A stretch of DNA of 64,000 bases from the NCBI RefSeq assembly GCF_030413615.1, contig NZ_CP129236.1, positions 170,001 through 234,000 of the forward strand, given 5' to 3'. Positions 44,097-52,794 of this stretch are shown in pieces (positions within the stretch are counted from its first letter, which is position 1; each line of letters opens with the position of its first letter). This DNA is from Planococcus shixiaomingii. GTDB taxonomy: Bacteria > Bacillota > Bacilli > Bacillales_A > Planococcaceae. The notes under the pieces were generated by a model. It was not told where the DNA came from. It saw only the letters and a list, made by a program, of their open reading frames with translations, and ran no database searches. A program made the position numbers and the translations under genes.

Positions 44097-44778
44097 CGCG
44101 CGACCCCTCCCATGCGTGATACTCGCTTTCGGTAATTTTTTTGAAAACTATTTTATCGCCAGCGCGCAACAAGCTAGGAACCTCATCTTCCGGGCGAAAC
44201 AGCCGGAGAGGGGTGCGCCCGATCAGTTGCCAACCGCCCGGAGTTTCAATAGGGTAGACGCCTGTTTGCTTACCAGCAATACCTACTGTTCTTTCCGGAA
44301 TGCGCAGGCGAGGCGAATCACGCCGGGGAGCAGCTATTTTCTCAGACATACCGCCGATAAACGGGAAGCCCGGTGCAAATCCAATCATGTGGACAGAATA
44401 AGTGCCGCTTGTGTGGATGCTGATCACTTCTTCTGGCGTTAAGCCATTATGCGCTGCAACAAACTCCAGATCAGGTCCGAATTCTCCGCCGTAACATACA
44501 GGAATTTCTACCGTCCGTGATTTTAAGGCTGTGACTTCTTCTGTCTGCTGCACAAGTTCTTTTAATTCTGCTACTGCTGCAGCATACTGAGCGGCTAGCG
44601 GGTTGTAAAACACCGCGATTGTTGTAAAAGCCGGAATGGCTTCTACCATCCAATCGGGCGGCCGACTTTCAAGCAGCTGAGAAATTGTCCGAACCTTAGC
44701 CTGTACGGCTTCGCTTATTTCTTGCCCGACTTCGATGACAACCGCATGATCGCCAAGCGGGGAAAATGAGTAGTCCAA
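44080..44778 (-). CDS. pxpB: 5-oxoprolinase subunit B (KipI family)
   Basis: 232 residues. PxpB/KipI: PLGDHAVVIEVGQEIS near the start, then IPVCYGGEFGPDLE, IGFAPGFPFIGGM and VGIAGKQTGVYPIETPGGWQLIGRTP. In B. subtilis KipI also inhibits the sporulation kinase KinA; whether that holds here is unknown. The start is TTG after GAGGTGA. First gene of pxpB-pxpC-pxpA-ycsG. No kipR-type regulator is adjacent. Confidence 0.93.
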   Translation of the reverse strand: MDYSFSPLGDHAVVIEVGQEISEAVQAKVRTISQLLESRPPDWMVEAIPAFTTIAVFYNPLAAQYAAAVAELKELVQQTEEVTALKSRTVEIPVCYGGEFGPDLEFVAAHNGLTPEEVISIHTSGTYSVHMIGFAPGFPFIGGMSEKIAAPRRDSPRLRIPERTVGIAGKQTGVYPIETPGGWQLIGRTPLRLFRPEDEVPSLLRAGDKIVFKKITESEYHAWEGSRDAENP

Positions 44779-44892
44779 GTGCTCACCTCATTTGCGGATT
44801 ATTCTGATTATAGTTTCAGTATAAGGCTTTGTTTTATCCAACGAAAGCCGCAAGGGAAATAATTTACATTAATAAAGAAAAGAAGAAAAAAT

Positions 44893-44933
44893 TTATAAAA
44901 AAAGAAGCTGCCCAAGTGCTTGGGCAGCTTCGA
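44893..44933 (-). terminator. Terminator of the solute-binding protein gene
   Basis: Stem GAAGCTGCCCAAG/CTTGGGCAGCTTC with a two-base spacer and T-run on the minus strand. Confidence 0.88.
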
Positions 44934-44942
44934 TACTGCTAA

Positions 44943-45791
44943 TTACTCTTCAATATCCACTTTTTTGGTCACATCGGCACCGTTGAAGAATTCGCCTGAA
45001 ATTTTTGCAACAGTACCGTCTTCAATCATTTCTTCGATTACGCGGTTGACGTTTTCAGCCAGTTCAGTGTTGTCTTTCTTCATAACGACACTGACTTCCG
45101 AAGGGCTGTATTTGATGTCCGGATGAATGACGATGTTCAATTCCGGAAATGCGGCAATCGCCAACGTCTGCAGGTAGTAATCGTTCAGAATGACATCTGT
45201 GCGGCCAATGGCTACATCGCGCAAATACGTTTCGTTTGTTGCATTGTCGTAAACCACTTCTTCAGCGCCGTATGAGCGGGCGGTCTCCATATAAACGGAA
45301 GTAGAAGCGCCGGCTGCTTTTTTGCCTTTTAAATCTTCCAACGTTTTAATGCCCGACAAATCATCTTTACGGACGATTGCTGTGCCGTAAGAATACTTGA
45401 ACGGTGTCGAGAATAAGAATTTTTCTTTCCGGTCTTCGGTTACTTCTATATCATTTGCAGCCATATCCACTTGTCCGGTTTGGACAGAAGTCAGCATTTC
45501 GTCAAATCCAAGCTCAGTAAACTCAACTTCCAGTTCCAAACGTTTTCCAAGTTCTTTTACAACTTCCACTTCAAATCCTGTCAGCTCATCAGTTCCTTCT
45601 TCACGATAAGAAGTCGGGAAAAGTGTACCTGAAGTAGCGACAGTTAATTTGCCTTCTTCCTGGATTCGATCCCATTCAGTTGCTGTTTTTTCTGCAGTGT
45701 TATCGCTTTCATTTCCGCAAGCTGTTAAAAGAGCAAGTGACGCAATCCCTACTAGTAATGCACGGCTCTGTTTTTTAAATAAATTTTTCAA
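44943..45791 (-). CDS. Amino-acid ABC transporter substrate-binding lipoprotein
   Basis: 282 residues. Lipoprotein signal with LLTACGN (Cys25), then a type 3 solute-binding domain (LTVATSGTLFPTSYREEG, LTGFEVEVVKELGKRLELEVEF, MAANDIEVTEDRKEKFLFSTPF) typical of polar amino-acid or cystine binding proteins (TcyJ/TcyK/YxeM-like). No permease or ATPase gene is next to it, so it must share components encoded elsewhere. AGGAGG precedes the ATG. Confidence 0.87.
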   Translation of the reverse strand: MKNLFKKQSRALLVGIASLALLTACGNESDNTAEKTATEWDRIQEEGKLTVATSGTLFPTSYREEGTDELTGFEVEVVKELGKRLELEVEFTELGFDEMLTSVQTGQVDMAANDIEVTEDRKEKFLFSTPFKYSYGTAIVRKDDLSGIKTLEDLKGKKAAGASTSVYMETARSYGAEEVVYDNATNETYLRDVAIGRTDVILNDYYLQTLAIAAFPELNIVIHPDIKYSPSEVSVVMKKDNTELAENVNRVIEEMIEDGTVAKISGEFFNGADVTKKVDIEE

Positions 45792-45963
45792 AATAGTACC
45801 TCCTATTTTTTAATCCTTTCAAAACATAGCATTAAGCTTGAAGGAGGGCAATGGTTTAATGGCGCTAACTATTATGTTAGAAAATTCTAATTAAAGGGGG
45901 TGGCAGGAGTAGTCACGAATAATTATACTAACAATAAAAAAATTAAAGAAGGAGTGGCAGAAC

Positions 45964-46347
45964 GTGGAACAACTACCGAAAATCACGACTTTCCTAATGT
46001 TTTCCGGGCAAGCAGAAGAAGCCATGAATTTTTACGCGTCGCTTTTTAGCAATTCGAAAATCGAAAATTTAGTTCATCAAGAAGACGGCTCGGTCATGCA
46101 AGCTGTCCTTGTGTTAAACGGACAAGCGTATATGTGCATCGATAGCAACGTTAAACACGATTTTACTTTCACGCCGGCCATATCGCTATATGTGACCTGT
46201 GAAACCGAAGAGGAAATTGACCGTCTTTGTTTAAAATTATCTGAAGGAGGCGAAACGTTGATGCCTTTGGATAATTACGGATTCAGCCGAAAATTTGTCT
46301 GGCTTAATGACAGGTTCGGAGTTTCTTGGCAATTGAATTTGCAATAG
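45964..46347 (+). CDS. VOC-superfamily protein, PhnB-like
   Basis: 127 residues. KITTFLMFSGQAEEAMNFYASLF at the start and FGVSWQLN at the end are typical of the PhnB / 3-demethylubiquinone methyltransferase-like branch of the VOC (glyoxalase) superfamily. Such proteins have a paired beta-alpha-beta fold; the catalytic role is usually unknown. GTG start after AAGGAGTGG. Single gene with a terminator. Confidence 0.83.
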   Translation: MEQLPKITTFLMFSGQAEEAMNFYASLFSNSKIENLVHQEDGSVMQAVLVLNGQAYMCIDSNVKHDFTFTPAISLYVTCETEEEIDRLCLKLSEGGETLMPLDNYGFSRKFVWLNDRFGVSWQLNLQ

Positions 46348-46352
46348 GAAGA

Positions 46353-46391
46353 AAAACGCCCCTGTTCCATTATTAGAACAGGGGCGTTTTA
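46353..46391. terminator. Bidirectional terminator
   Basis: A perfect 15-bp stem AAAACGCCCCTGTTC/GAACAGGGGCGTTTT between the VOC gene and the convergent lrgB. Confidence 0.92.
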
Positions 46392-46406
46392 ACATAAAAG
46401 TTTTTG

Positions 46407-47096
46407 TTAAAAAAACAGCCAGACAAGCGCTGGTCCAAGAAATGAGCCTGCGACAGCGCAGAGCGTCATTGCGACAGAACTCATCGAACCATCTTTTGGC
46501 CCGTATTCAAAAGCCTTGGCAGTTCCAAGCCCATGCGCCGACGAGCCGAGTCCGATGCCACGTCCGATTGGAGAATCGATACGGAGCAATTTCAGCAGCC
46601 AAGAGCCGAAAATAATGCCGCTAAAACCGGCGGCCATAACCAAAACAGCTGCCAATGAAGAAATCCCGCCCATGCCCTCGGCAAGCTGCATAGCTACAGG
46701 CGTTGTCAAAGATTTCGGCAGAGCCGTTAAAATGAGTGTAGTGGAAAATTGGAACAGTTTCATTAGTAGCAGGCCACTAACCATGCCGGTAAAAACCCCT
46801 GAAGTGACTCCGAGTGCTATGGGCCACAAGTTCTGAAACAGCAAATCTCGCTGTTTATAAAGCGGGACGGCTAATGCAACAACAGCCGGACCGAGGAAAG
46901 AGCCAACCCATTGTCCACCGAGCATATATTGTTCGTATGGAATATCGAATAGCAGCAAAAAGACGATTAACGCCGCAGTAGTGGCCAAAACTGGAGTCAG
47001 TAGTATCCAGCGGTATTTGACATATAGGCTATTGAACAGCAAGTAGATGACAATGGTCATTCCGGCGAATAGCAAGGATAACAGAATTACATTCAT
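46407..47096 (-). CDS. lrgB: LrgB/CidB family membrane protein
   Basis: 229 residues with about six to seven membrane segments and the family motifs KSLTTPVAMQLAEGMGGISSL and GSSAHGLGTAKAFEYG. LrgB-type proteins partner holin-like LrgA in control of murein hydrolase activity and, in Bacillus (PftAB), pyruvate uptake. It starts one base after the lrgA stop. The split between lrg and cid names cannot be settled from sequence alone. Confidence 0.9.
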   Translation of the reverse strand: MNVILLSLLFAGMTIVIYLLFNSLYVKYRWILLTPVLATTAALIVFLLLFDIPYEQYMLGGQWVGSFLGPAVVALAVPLYKQRDLLFQNLWPIALGVTSGVFTGMVSGLLLMKLFQFSTTLILTALPKSLTTPVAMQLAEGMGGISSLAAVLVMAAGFSGIIFGSWLLKLLRIDSPIGRGIGLGSSAHGLGTAKAFEYGPKDGSMSSVAMTLCAVAGSFLGPALVWLFF

Positions 47097-47097
47097 C

Positions 47098-47469
47098 TCA
47101 GTTTCCCCCTTTTTGATCCGCAGAACGAGCTGCCCACTGGCTCAAGAGCCCTGAAATTCCCAAGGTCATCAACGTGCTTATGAACACAATGACAATAAGC
47201 AGAATGCCTTTGCCTGTAAAAAGTTCCCCATACTCCATAGCCCCGACCGTCGCCGGAATGAAAAACAGCGACAAAAACATCAGTAAAAAATGTGCTCCGG
47301 ATTCAATCCAACGAAGCGGATATATTTTCAGCATCAATGCGGCAAACAGCAACAAAAATCCGATGATGCTTCCTGGAAGAGGCAAATGAAAGAGATTTCG
47401 AATCTCTTCCCCGAGCAAGTAAATGCCGTATAACACGGCAATTTGAAGAAAAATGATAGCGAATTTCAT
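47098..47469 (-). CDS. lrgA: LrgA/CidA family holin-like protein
   Basis: 123 residues, four membrane segments. LPLPGSIIGFLLLFAALM and LLMFLSLFFIPATVGAMEY match the CidA/LrgA family. Operon with lrgB. No LytR-type response regulator gene is next to it, unlike many lrgAB loci, and a terminator-like hairpin stands in the leader. Confidence 0.9.
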   Translation of the reverse strand: MKFAIIFLQIAVLYGIYLLGEEIRNLFHLPLPGSIIGFLLLFAALMLKIYPLRWIESGAHFLLMFLSLFFIPATVGAMEYGELFTGKGILLIVIVFISTLMTLGISGLLSQWAARSADQKGGN

Positions 47470-47504
47470 ACGTAACCGCAGCCTTTCTGAAATAACATTA
47501 ATAT

Positions 47505-47548
47505 ATAAAAAGGAATAGCCGTCTCCCTATAAGGAGGGACGGCTATTA
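47505..47548 (-). terminator. Terminator-like hairpin in the lrgAB leader
   Basis: On the minus strand AATAGCCGTC pairs with GACGGCTATT around an inner CCCT/AGGG, followed by CCTTTTT. It lies 36-79 nt before lrgA with no minus-strand gene upstream, so it looks like a leader attenuator or the end of a short RNA. Confidence 0.6.
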
Positions 47549-47714
47549 GTCGTTAAGAAACAGTCGTTTGTTCTCTTCCTATTTTACCGCCAAATAAACT
47601 GAAAAGCGATAAAGGTTGAAATTTCGCGGAGAGAAAAACCGCTATTTAAGTTTTTAAAATAAATATCAAAGGTATATTATTAATATCAAATAAATCCCAA
47701 AGAAGGGAATTGTC

Positions 47715-48362
47715 ATGATAACCGACCTGTTAGGTTTTATCGTGTTGGGCTTTTCCTTAGCCATTCCTGTCGGTGCCGTTACTATTGAGATGATCAAGAA
47801 AGGGATGAAAAGCGGATTTTTGAGGAGCTGGTTTGTCGGTTTAGGTGCAATGTCAGCCGATGTGGTACTAATGCTGCTTATCTATTTTGGAATTTCAAAT
47901 TTATTAACAAGCTTGGTTGCTCAATTAGTGATTTGGCTGTTCGGCTTTACTGTATTAATTTATTTGGGCGTTAGCAGCATTCGCGATGCTTTTCAAGAAA
48001 TCGATATTAAATTAGTTGGCCAAAAGAAGTTGGAGTCTCTGTTAGAGTCTTACCTTACTGGATTTGCGATTGCCATCTCCAATCCAATGAGCATTGTCTT
48101 TTGGATAGGCGTGTATGGTGCTGTTTTGGCGGAGAGTTTGCAGACTTTCAGTAAAGAAAAAATCCTATTATACAGCGGTGGCATTTTCATCGGTATTGCA
48201 ATGTGGGACATTTTCGTAGCGAGCTCTGCCCACTTTGGAAAAGGATTCGTAGGAGAACGATTTATGAAGTGGTTTTATGTCGCTGCCGGATTAGCGTTGA
48301 TCCTTTTCGGTGTATCCTTTGGCTGGCAGGCAGCAGTAGTTTTATATGTGTTGGTATTTTGA
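47715..48362 (+). CDS. LysE-family transporter
   Basis: 215 residues with about six membrane segments. GFSLAIPVGAVTIEMIKKGMKSGF at the start and SNPMSIVFWIGVYGA near residue 127-141 are typical of LysE/RhtB amino-acid exporters. AGAAGGGAA precedes the ATG. The substrate is unknown. Alone upstream of the AIM24 gene on the same strand. Confidence 0.85.
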   Translation: MITDLLGFIVLGFSLAIPVGAVTIEMIKKGMKSGFLRSWFVGLGAMSADVVLMLLIYFGISNLLTSLVAQLVIWLFGFTVLIYLGVSSIRDAFQEIDIKLVGQKKLESLLESYLTGFAIAISNPMSIVFWIGVYGAVLAESLQTFSKEKILLYSGGIFIGIAMWDIFVASSAHFGKGFVGERFMKWFYVAAGLALILFGVSFGWQAAVVLYVLVF

Positions 48363-48419
48363 AACTTTTGGCGTTTCCAGCTCGTAATGGATAGAAAAAT
48401 GCGAATGGAGGGGAAAGAG

Positions 48420-49103
48420 ATGAGTGAATACACGATTGAAGAATTTATTAAAAAGACGCAGCAAGATGAACAAGAAAACGATTATTTTGAATTGGAAACG
48501 CCGCGGATCTTGGAAGTGAATTTGACGGATCTTGTATGGGCGAAAGCAGGTTCGATGATTTCATATACCGGCCAAATTAAATTTGAACGAGAGCGGATGC
48601 TTGAGCATGGTGTCGGCCAAATGTTCAAAAAAGCTTTGACTGGTGAAGGGACCCCGCTAATGAAAGCGACAGGCCGCGGCCGCTTGTATTTAGCGGATCA
48701 AGGAAAGAAAATCACGATATTTAATTTGAACAACGAATCGATTACCGTTAATGGCAACGATCTTTTGGCTTTTGAACCAAGTGTTGAATGGGATATCAAG
48801 TTAATGAGGAAAGTAGCAGGGGTAATGGCTGGCGGCTTGTTTAATGTGACATTGCAGGGCAGAGGAAGAGTTGCCATCACCTCACATTATGAACCGTTGA
48901 CATTGCTTGTGCGTCCGGGTGAATCGGTCATTACTGATCCTAATGCGACGGTCGCCTGGTCAGGCAACTTGACGCCGGAATTTCGCACCGATGTGAGTTT
49001 TAGGACGCTGGTTGGCCGAGGCAGCGGAGAATCGATCCAAATGGAGTTCAAAGGAGAAGGATTTGTAATCGTCCAGCCGGTGGAAGAAACAGAACCGATC
49101 TAG
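48420..49103 (+). CDS. AIM24 family protein
   Basis: 227 residues of the AIM24 / TIGR00266 type, a beta-rich family whose bacterial role is unknown. VWAKAGSMISYTGQIKFERE, TGRGRLYLADQGKKITIFNL and ESVITDPNATVAWSGNL are characteristic. The ATG at 48420 follows GGAGGGGAAAG; the open frame extends 33 nt further but without a ribosome site. May be cotranscribed with the DUF2971 gene downstream. Confidence 0.83.
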   Translation: MSEYTIEEFIKKTQQDEQENDYFELETPRILEVNLTDLVWAKAGSMISYTGQIKFERERMLEHGVGQMFKKALTGEGTPLMKATGRGRLYLADQGKKITIFNLNNESITVNGNDLLAFEPSVEWDIKLMRKVAGVMAGGLFNVTLQGRGRVAITSHYEPLTLLVRPGESVITDPNATVAWSGNLTPEFRTDVSFRTLVGRGSGESIQMEFKGEGFVIVQPVEETEPI

Positions 49104-49194
49104 CAATATGCCCTCCTCGGTTTGCAGTTTGAATAATTCGCAAGCGGGAATTAAAAGAAAAAAGCTTTCTTATCTTTTAATGGGGGGCTGCGGC

Positions 49195-50109
49195 ATGGCG
49201 GAGAGTGCAGGATTAGCAGAAATTCTTGAACAACAGTTCCGGGATAATGTCGAGAAGCAGGTCAGAAAAGTGCATGAAATCGAGCAAACCCTTTATCATT
49301 ACACGGGCCTTCCAAGTTTAATGGGAATGATTGAAACCAATCAGTTATGGATGAGCAAAGGGACATTTTTGAACGATTCAAGTGAATTGATTTATTTTTC
49401 CCGAGTTCTGGAATTTGTGGTAAGGAAGTTGGAGAACCGAAAACATACCTCTTTGTGGCGGCTTTATATCCGTGAATTAGAGCGGATCATGGGCCATTTC
49501 ATGGAAGAAGTAAAAGAAAATGGTTTCGAAGTCTATATATTCTCATTATCCCGCGCACAAGATTCGCTTGCGCTTTGGTACAACTACGCCAAGGGGGAAG
49601 GATATAATATTGGCTTTTCCGCTGAGCAGCTATTTCACAAAGTAAGCGGCTTTTCCACTGGGCCGATGCTTCACGGCTATGTAATGTATGGCAGACAGGA
49701 ACAAGAAGAAGTTCTAATCGAGCTGCTGCAAAAAACTTTCGAATTGGTAGAGCCGTATGAAGTAGAAGAGATACAAAAAGCGTTGCCGGGTCATTTCTTT
49801 TCCTTGATCGCATCGTGCGCCGTGTTTTTTAAAGATCCGGCGTTCAAAAGCGAAGAAGAATACCGAATTGCATTAATGAGCAGGAAAAGCGATAAGCAGC
49901 CATCTGTGCAATTCCGTGCGCAAAATGGCGTCATCATCCCTTATATATCAATTGATTTTCAAGCGAGGCTGCCAATCAGTCATATCACAATTGGTCCAAA
50001 GAACAACGTGGATATCGCACAAAGTGGAATGGAGCATTATTTAAAATGGAAAGGTTATGACATGGAGCAAGTCACTATCAGCAAATCAGTGGCTGCGCTT
50101 CGTTACTAA
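49195..50109 (+). CDS. DUF2971 domain-containing protein
   Basis: 304 residues. LYHYTGLPSLMGMIETNQLWMSKGTFLNDSSELIY near the start, SLSRAQDSLALWYNYAKGEGYNIGFS in the middle and FKSEEEYRIAL near the end are the conserved DUF2971 blocks. Function unknown. The H-Y-T, W..Y..G..IGF and E-E-E-Y-R blocks have the spacing of a possible transferase site, but this is speculation. GGGGGGC lies before the ATG; the longer frame was excluded. Terminator follows. Confidence 0.75.
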   Translation: MAESAGLAEILEQQFRDNVEKQVRKVHEIEQTLYHYTGLPSLMGMIETNQLWMSKGTFLNDSSELIYFSRVLEFVVRKLENRKHTSLWRLYIRELERIMGHFMEEVKENGFEVYIFSLSRAQDSLALWYNYAKGEGYNIGFSAEQLFHKVSGFSTGPMLHGYVMYGRQEQEEVLIELLQKTFELVEPYEVEEIQKALPGHFFSLIASCAVFFKDPAFKSEEEYRIALMSRKSDKQPSVQFRAQNGVIIPYISIDFQARLPISHITIGPKNNVDIAQSGMEHYLKWKGYDMEQVTISKSVAALRY

Positions 50110-50478
50110 TTCAGTCTATTCGCAGGAGTGCCTTACGGCGTATCGAAAGCCGGAATGACACTTTATCCTTCACAATTAAAACAAAAAAACCAGGGCTGCT
50201 GCTTAAGCGACCCTGGTTTTTTATGGTTTTTAGTTTAAAAGAAATAACATTTATACCCAAAAGTTATACTGAAAAAATAGGTCAATTATTTTAGTTTCCG
50301 AAATAAGCAGAGTTTTTTAAAAACTTAAGCATTTTCCATTGCATTTATATTATAATAGTGTAATAATACAAAAGTGATATATTGCATACCAAATATTTTG
50401 GTAATAGGAATTATATAAAATTACAATGCATCTGTTTTTTGGAAGAAATAGCTTTTGATTAAGAGGGGGAAAAGAAAG
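50110..50478. other. Long AT-rich gap before brnQ
   Basis: Holds the DUF2971 terminator (50184-50222), then an AT-rich stretch with TATAAT at 50351-50356 lacking a good -35, and an inverted repeat ACCAA-N5-TTGGT at 50388-50402. No gene, T-box or riboswitch was recognised. Confidence 0.6.
50184..50222 (+). terminator. Terminator of the DUF2971 gene
   Basis: Stem AAAAAACCAGGG/CCCTGGTTTTTT with a 15-base loop. Confidence 0.85.
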
Positions 50479-51849
50479 ATGGATACAAAGTTGTCCTTTA
50501 AGTCGTATGCGGTAATTGGAATGATGTTGTTTGCTTTATTCTTTGGAGCAGGCAATTTAATTTTTCCGGCTCAATTAGGTCAATATGCAGGAACTAATGT
50601 CTGGATTGCAATTGTAGGATTTTTAGTAACGGGCGTCGGGTTGCCGTTGCTTGGTATTTTGGCGATTGGCTATTCGAAAAGCAATGACTTGCAAGACCTT
50701 TCCAGCCGGGTTCATCCTTTATTCGGATTAATTTTTACAGCTGCTTTGTATTTGACGATTGGGCCGTTTTTCGCGCTTCCGCGGACAGGGGCAGTCGCTT
50801 ATGAAATCGGTGTTGCACCATTTGTTGGTGATGGATTTATGACGCTGGGCCTTATTATTTTCTCGGTAATCTTTTTCGGTATTTCGCTTTGGCTTTCGTT
50901 GAACCCATCGCAAATGGTCGACAGCATCGGGAAATTTTTATCGCCGGCGATTTTAGTCGCGTTGCTGTTGTTATTGGTCATGGTAATTATGAAGCCAATG
51001 GGTGCCATGGAAGCTCCACAAGAAATGTATTCAACAGGAGCATTCTTTAAAGGTTTCACGGAAGGGTATAATACGATGGATGCACTTGCTTCCTTAGTAT
51101 TCGGAATTATTGTCATTTCGACCGTCCGTAAACTTGGCGTTAAATCACCAAAAGGAATTTTATCTGCAACGATGAAGAGTGGAGTTGTAGCAGTAAGTTT
51201 ACTTGCTGTGGTTTACGTAGGAATTGCTTATTTAGGCGCTACTAGCACTGGTTTGTTTGGTTTGTTTGATACAGGGGGCCCGGTTCTAAGCAAAGCTTCA
51301 ACTCATTACTTTGGAACTTTTGGGTCTTCGCTTCTATCTTTGATCATTATTTTAGCTTGTTTGACAACCGCCATTGGTTTAACGGTTGCGACGTCAGAGT
51401 TTTTCCATAAACTGACGCCAGGCATTAGCTATAAAATGTATGTTGTTATTTTCTCATTGTTCTCCCTAGTCGTGACAAACGCTGGCTTGGCGAACATCAT
51501 TACGTTCTCTATTCCGATCTTGATGTTCTTGTATCCTCTTGCGATTGTATTGATCATGCTGGCATTTTTGTCGCCATTGTTCAAACACGACCGTCTCGTC
51601 TATGTTTCAGCTATCACAGTGGCATTCTTGGTCGGCATCATCGACGGTTTAAAAACATTGACTGCTTCACTGGGAGTCCCAAATCCAGGTTGGCTGCAAG
51701 CAATCGTTGATTTTTACGCTTCAGTACTTCCGTTGTACAATAACGGACTTGGATGGTTCGTTCCAGTGATCATAGTAATTGCAATTACTGGCGTTATTGC
51801 TAACGTTAGAAGAGGAACAAGCGCTCAGGCAGCACAAAACGAAATGTAA
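50479..51849 (+). CDS. brnQ: Branched-chain amino acid transporter, BrnQ/LivCS family
   Basis: 456 residues, twelve membrane segments. MLFALFFGAGNLIFPAQLG at the start and LTIGPFFALPRTGAVAYEIG near 95-114 are family signatures. Imports leucine, isoleucine and valine with sodium or protons. GAGGGGGA precedes the ATG at 50479; the frame extends eight codons upstream. Control by CodY would be usual, but no convincing CodY box was found. Confidence 0.92.
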   Translation: MDTKLSFKSYAVIGMMLFALFFGAGNLIFPAQLGQYAGTNVWIAIVGFLVTGVGLPLLGILAIGYSKSNDLQDLSSRVHPLFGLIFTAALYLTIGPFFALPRTGAVAYEIGVAPFVGDGFMTLGLIIFSVIFFGISLWLSLNPSQMVDSIGKFLSPAILVALLLLLVMVIMKPMGAMEAPQEMYSTGAFFKGFTEGYNTMDALASLVFGIIVISTVRKLGVKSPKGILSATMKSGVVAVSLLAVVYVGIAYLGATSTGLFGLFDTGGPVLSKASTHYFGTFGSSLLSLIIILACLTTAIGLTVATSEFFHKLTPGISYKMYVVIFSLFSLVVTNAGLANIITFSIPILMFLYPLAIVLIMLAFLSPLFKHDRLVYVSAITVAFLVGIIDGLKTLTASLGVPNPGWLQAIVDFYASVLPLYNNGLGWFVPVIIVIAITGVIANVRRGTSAQAAQNEM

Positions 51850-51861
51850 TTCAGCAGTAAT

Positions 51862-51893
51862 GGCCAAGCCGAAAAATCGGCTTGGCTTCAAAA
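51862..51893 (+). terminator. Hairpin after brnQ
   Basis: Stem GCCAAGCCGA/TCGGCTTGGC with a weak T-run. Confidence 0.65.
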
Positions 51894-51894
51894 T

Positions 51895-51940
51895 AAAAAG
51901 CTGTCCCTAAGCGTAATAGCTTTTGGGACAGCTTTTTCTA
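51895..51940. terminator. Bidirectional terminator between brnQ and the GntR gene
   Basis: Stem AAAAAGCTGTCCC/GGGACAGCTTTTT with a 17-base loop. Confidence 0.85.
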
Positions 51941-51951
51941 TTGTGTATATG

Positions 51952-52614
51952 TTATGCATTTGCGGGAGTGGTCAACTCATCGATTGTCCGAATCCAATTC
52001 GCTTTCATCAGACGAGCTGCTTCCGCCGCATCTTTTTCTTCTAGCGCGCGGATGATGTCTTCATGCATTTGATACGAGCCAGCAGTTACAATGAGTGAGT
52101 TATGGAAAAATTGTCTTCTGACATGCGACTGCAAGTGATCAAGCATCGTATGCACGTATGGATTTTGTGCAGCATTGACAATCAGTTGATGAAATTCTTC
52201 GTCAATCTTCAACGCGGAAAAATTGTCATTCGCTTTTATGGCTTGTGCAAAACGCTGGTTGGTTTCTTTTAACAAGTCAATTGATTGGGCGTCTAAGTTC
52301 GGAATAGCTAGTTCAGCGGCCAATGCTTGAAGCACAGCCACGGGAGGAAGAAGGTGAATAATATCTTCTTTATGAACTTTCGTTACTCGAGTTGTCTTTC
52401 CAGGAAACATTTCAACAAAGCCTTGGGCTTCAAGAAGTTGTAGCGCTTCACGAATAGGGGTTCTACTTAAACTTAAAGCTTGCGCAAGGTCGGTATCTAC
52501 CAATTTCTCGTCAGGTTGCAGTGTGCCATCTATAATCCATTGCTGTAATTGAAGGTAAGCACTTTCTTTAGCGGTAACACGAACAGGTTTCGGGTGGTTT
52601 ACTGGGACCGGCAT
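51952..52614 (-). CDS. GntR-family regulator (FadR/FCD subfamily)
   Basis: 220 residues. Winged helix (about 15-80) with DTDLAQALSLSRTPIREALQLLEAQGFVEM, then an all-helical FCD effector domain (about 90-215) with the metal-ligand layout EEFHQLIVNAAQNP and later MHEDIIRALEEKD. Such regulators respond to small carboxylates. It is divergent from the STAS-like gene and convergent with brnQ; the targets are unknown. AAGGGGAAGC precedes the ATG. Confidence 0.88.
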   Translation of the reverse strand: MPVPVNHPKPVRVTAKESAYLQLQQWIIDGTLQPDEKLVDTDLAQALSLSRTPIREALQLLEAQGFVEMFPGKTTRVTKVHKEDIIHLLPPVAVLQALAAELAIPNLDAQSIDLLKETNQRFAQAIKANDNFSALKIDEEFHQLIVNAAQNPYVHTMLDHLQSHVRRQFFHNSLIVTAGSYQMHEDIIRALEEKDAAEAARLMKANWIRTIDELTTPANA

Positions 52615-52794
52615 TGCAGCTTCCCCTTTCTTCTTATATCAACTACATCCAGTATACACTAATTTCCATTATTCAAAAAGGTTGTTTTATGCAATATATC
52701 GTATTTTCATTAAAGAAAATCGAAAACACGTCTGTTTGAGCATTGTGAGACAGGGAAGAAGTAGAGTAGTTTCCTAATTGAAAGGGGTATGCGC

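Noticed and set aside
50223..50478. Possible T-box or CodY site before brnQ
   Set aside because: No T-box motif or specifier stem was found, and the best CodY-like match (near 50293) has too many mismatches.
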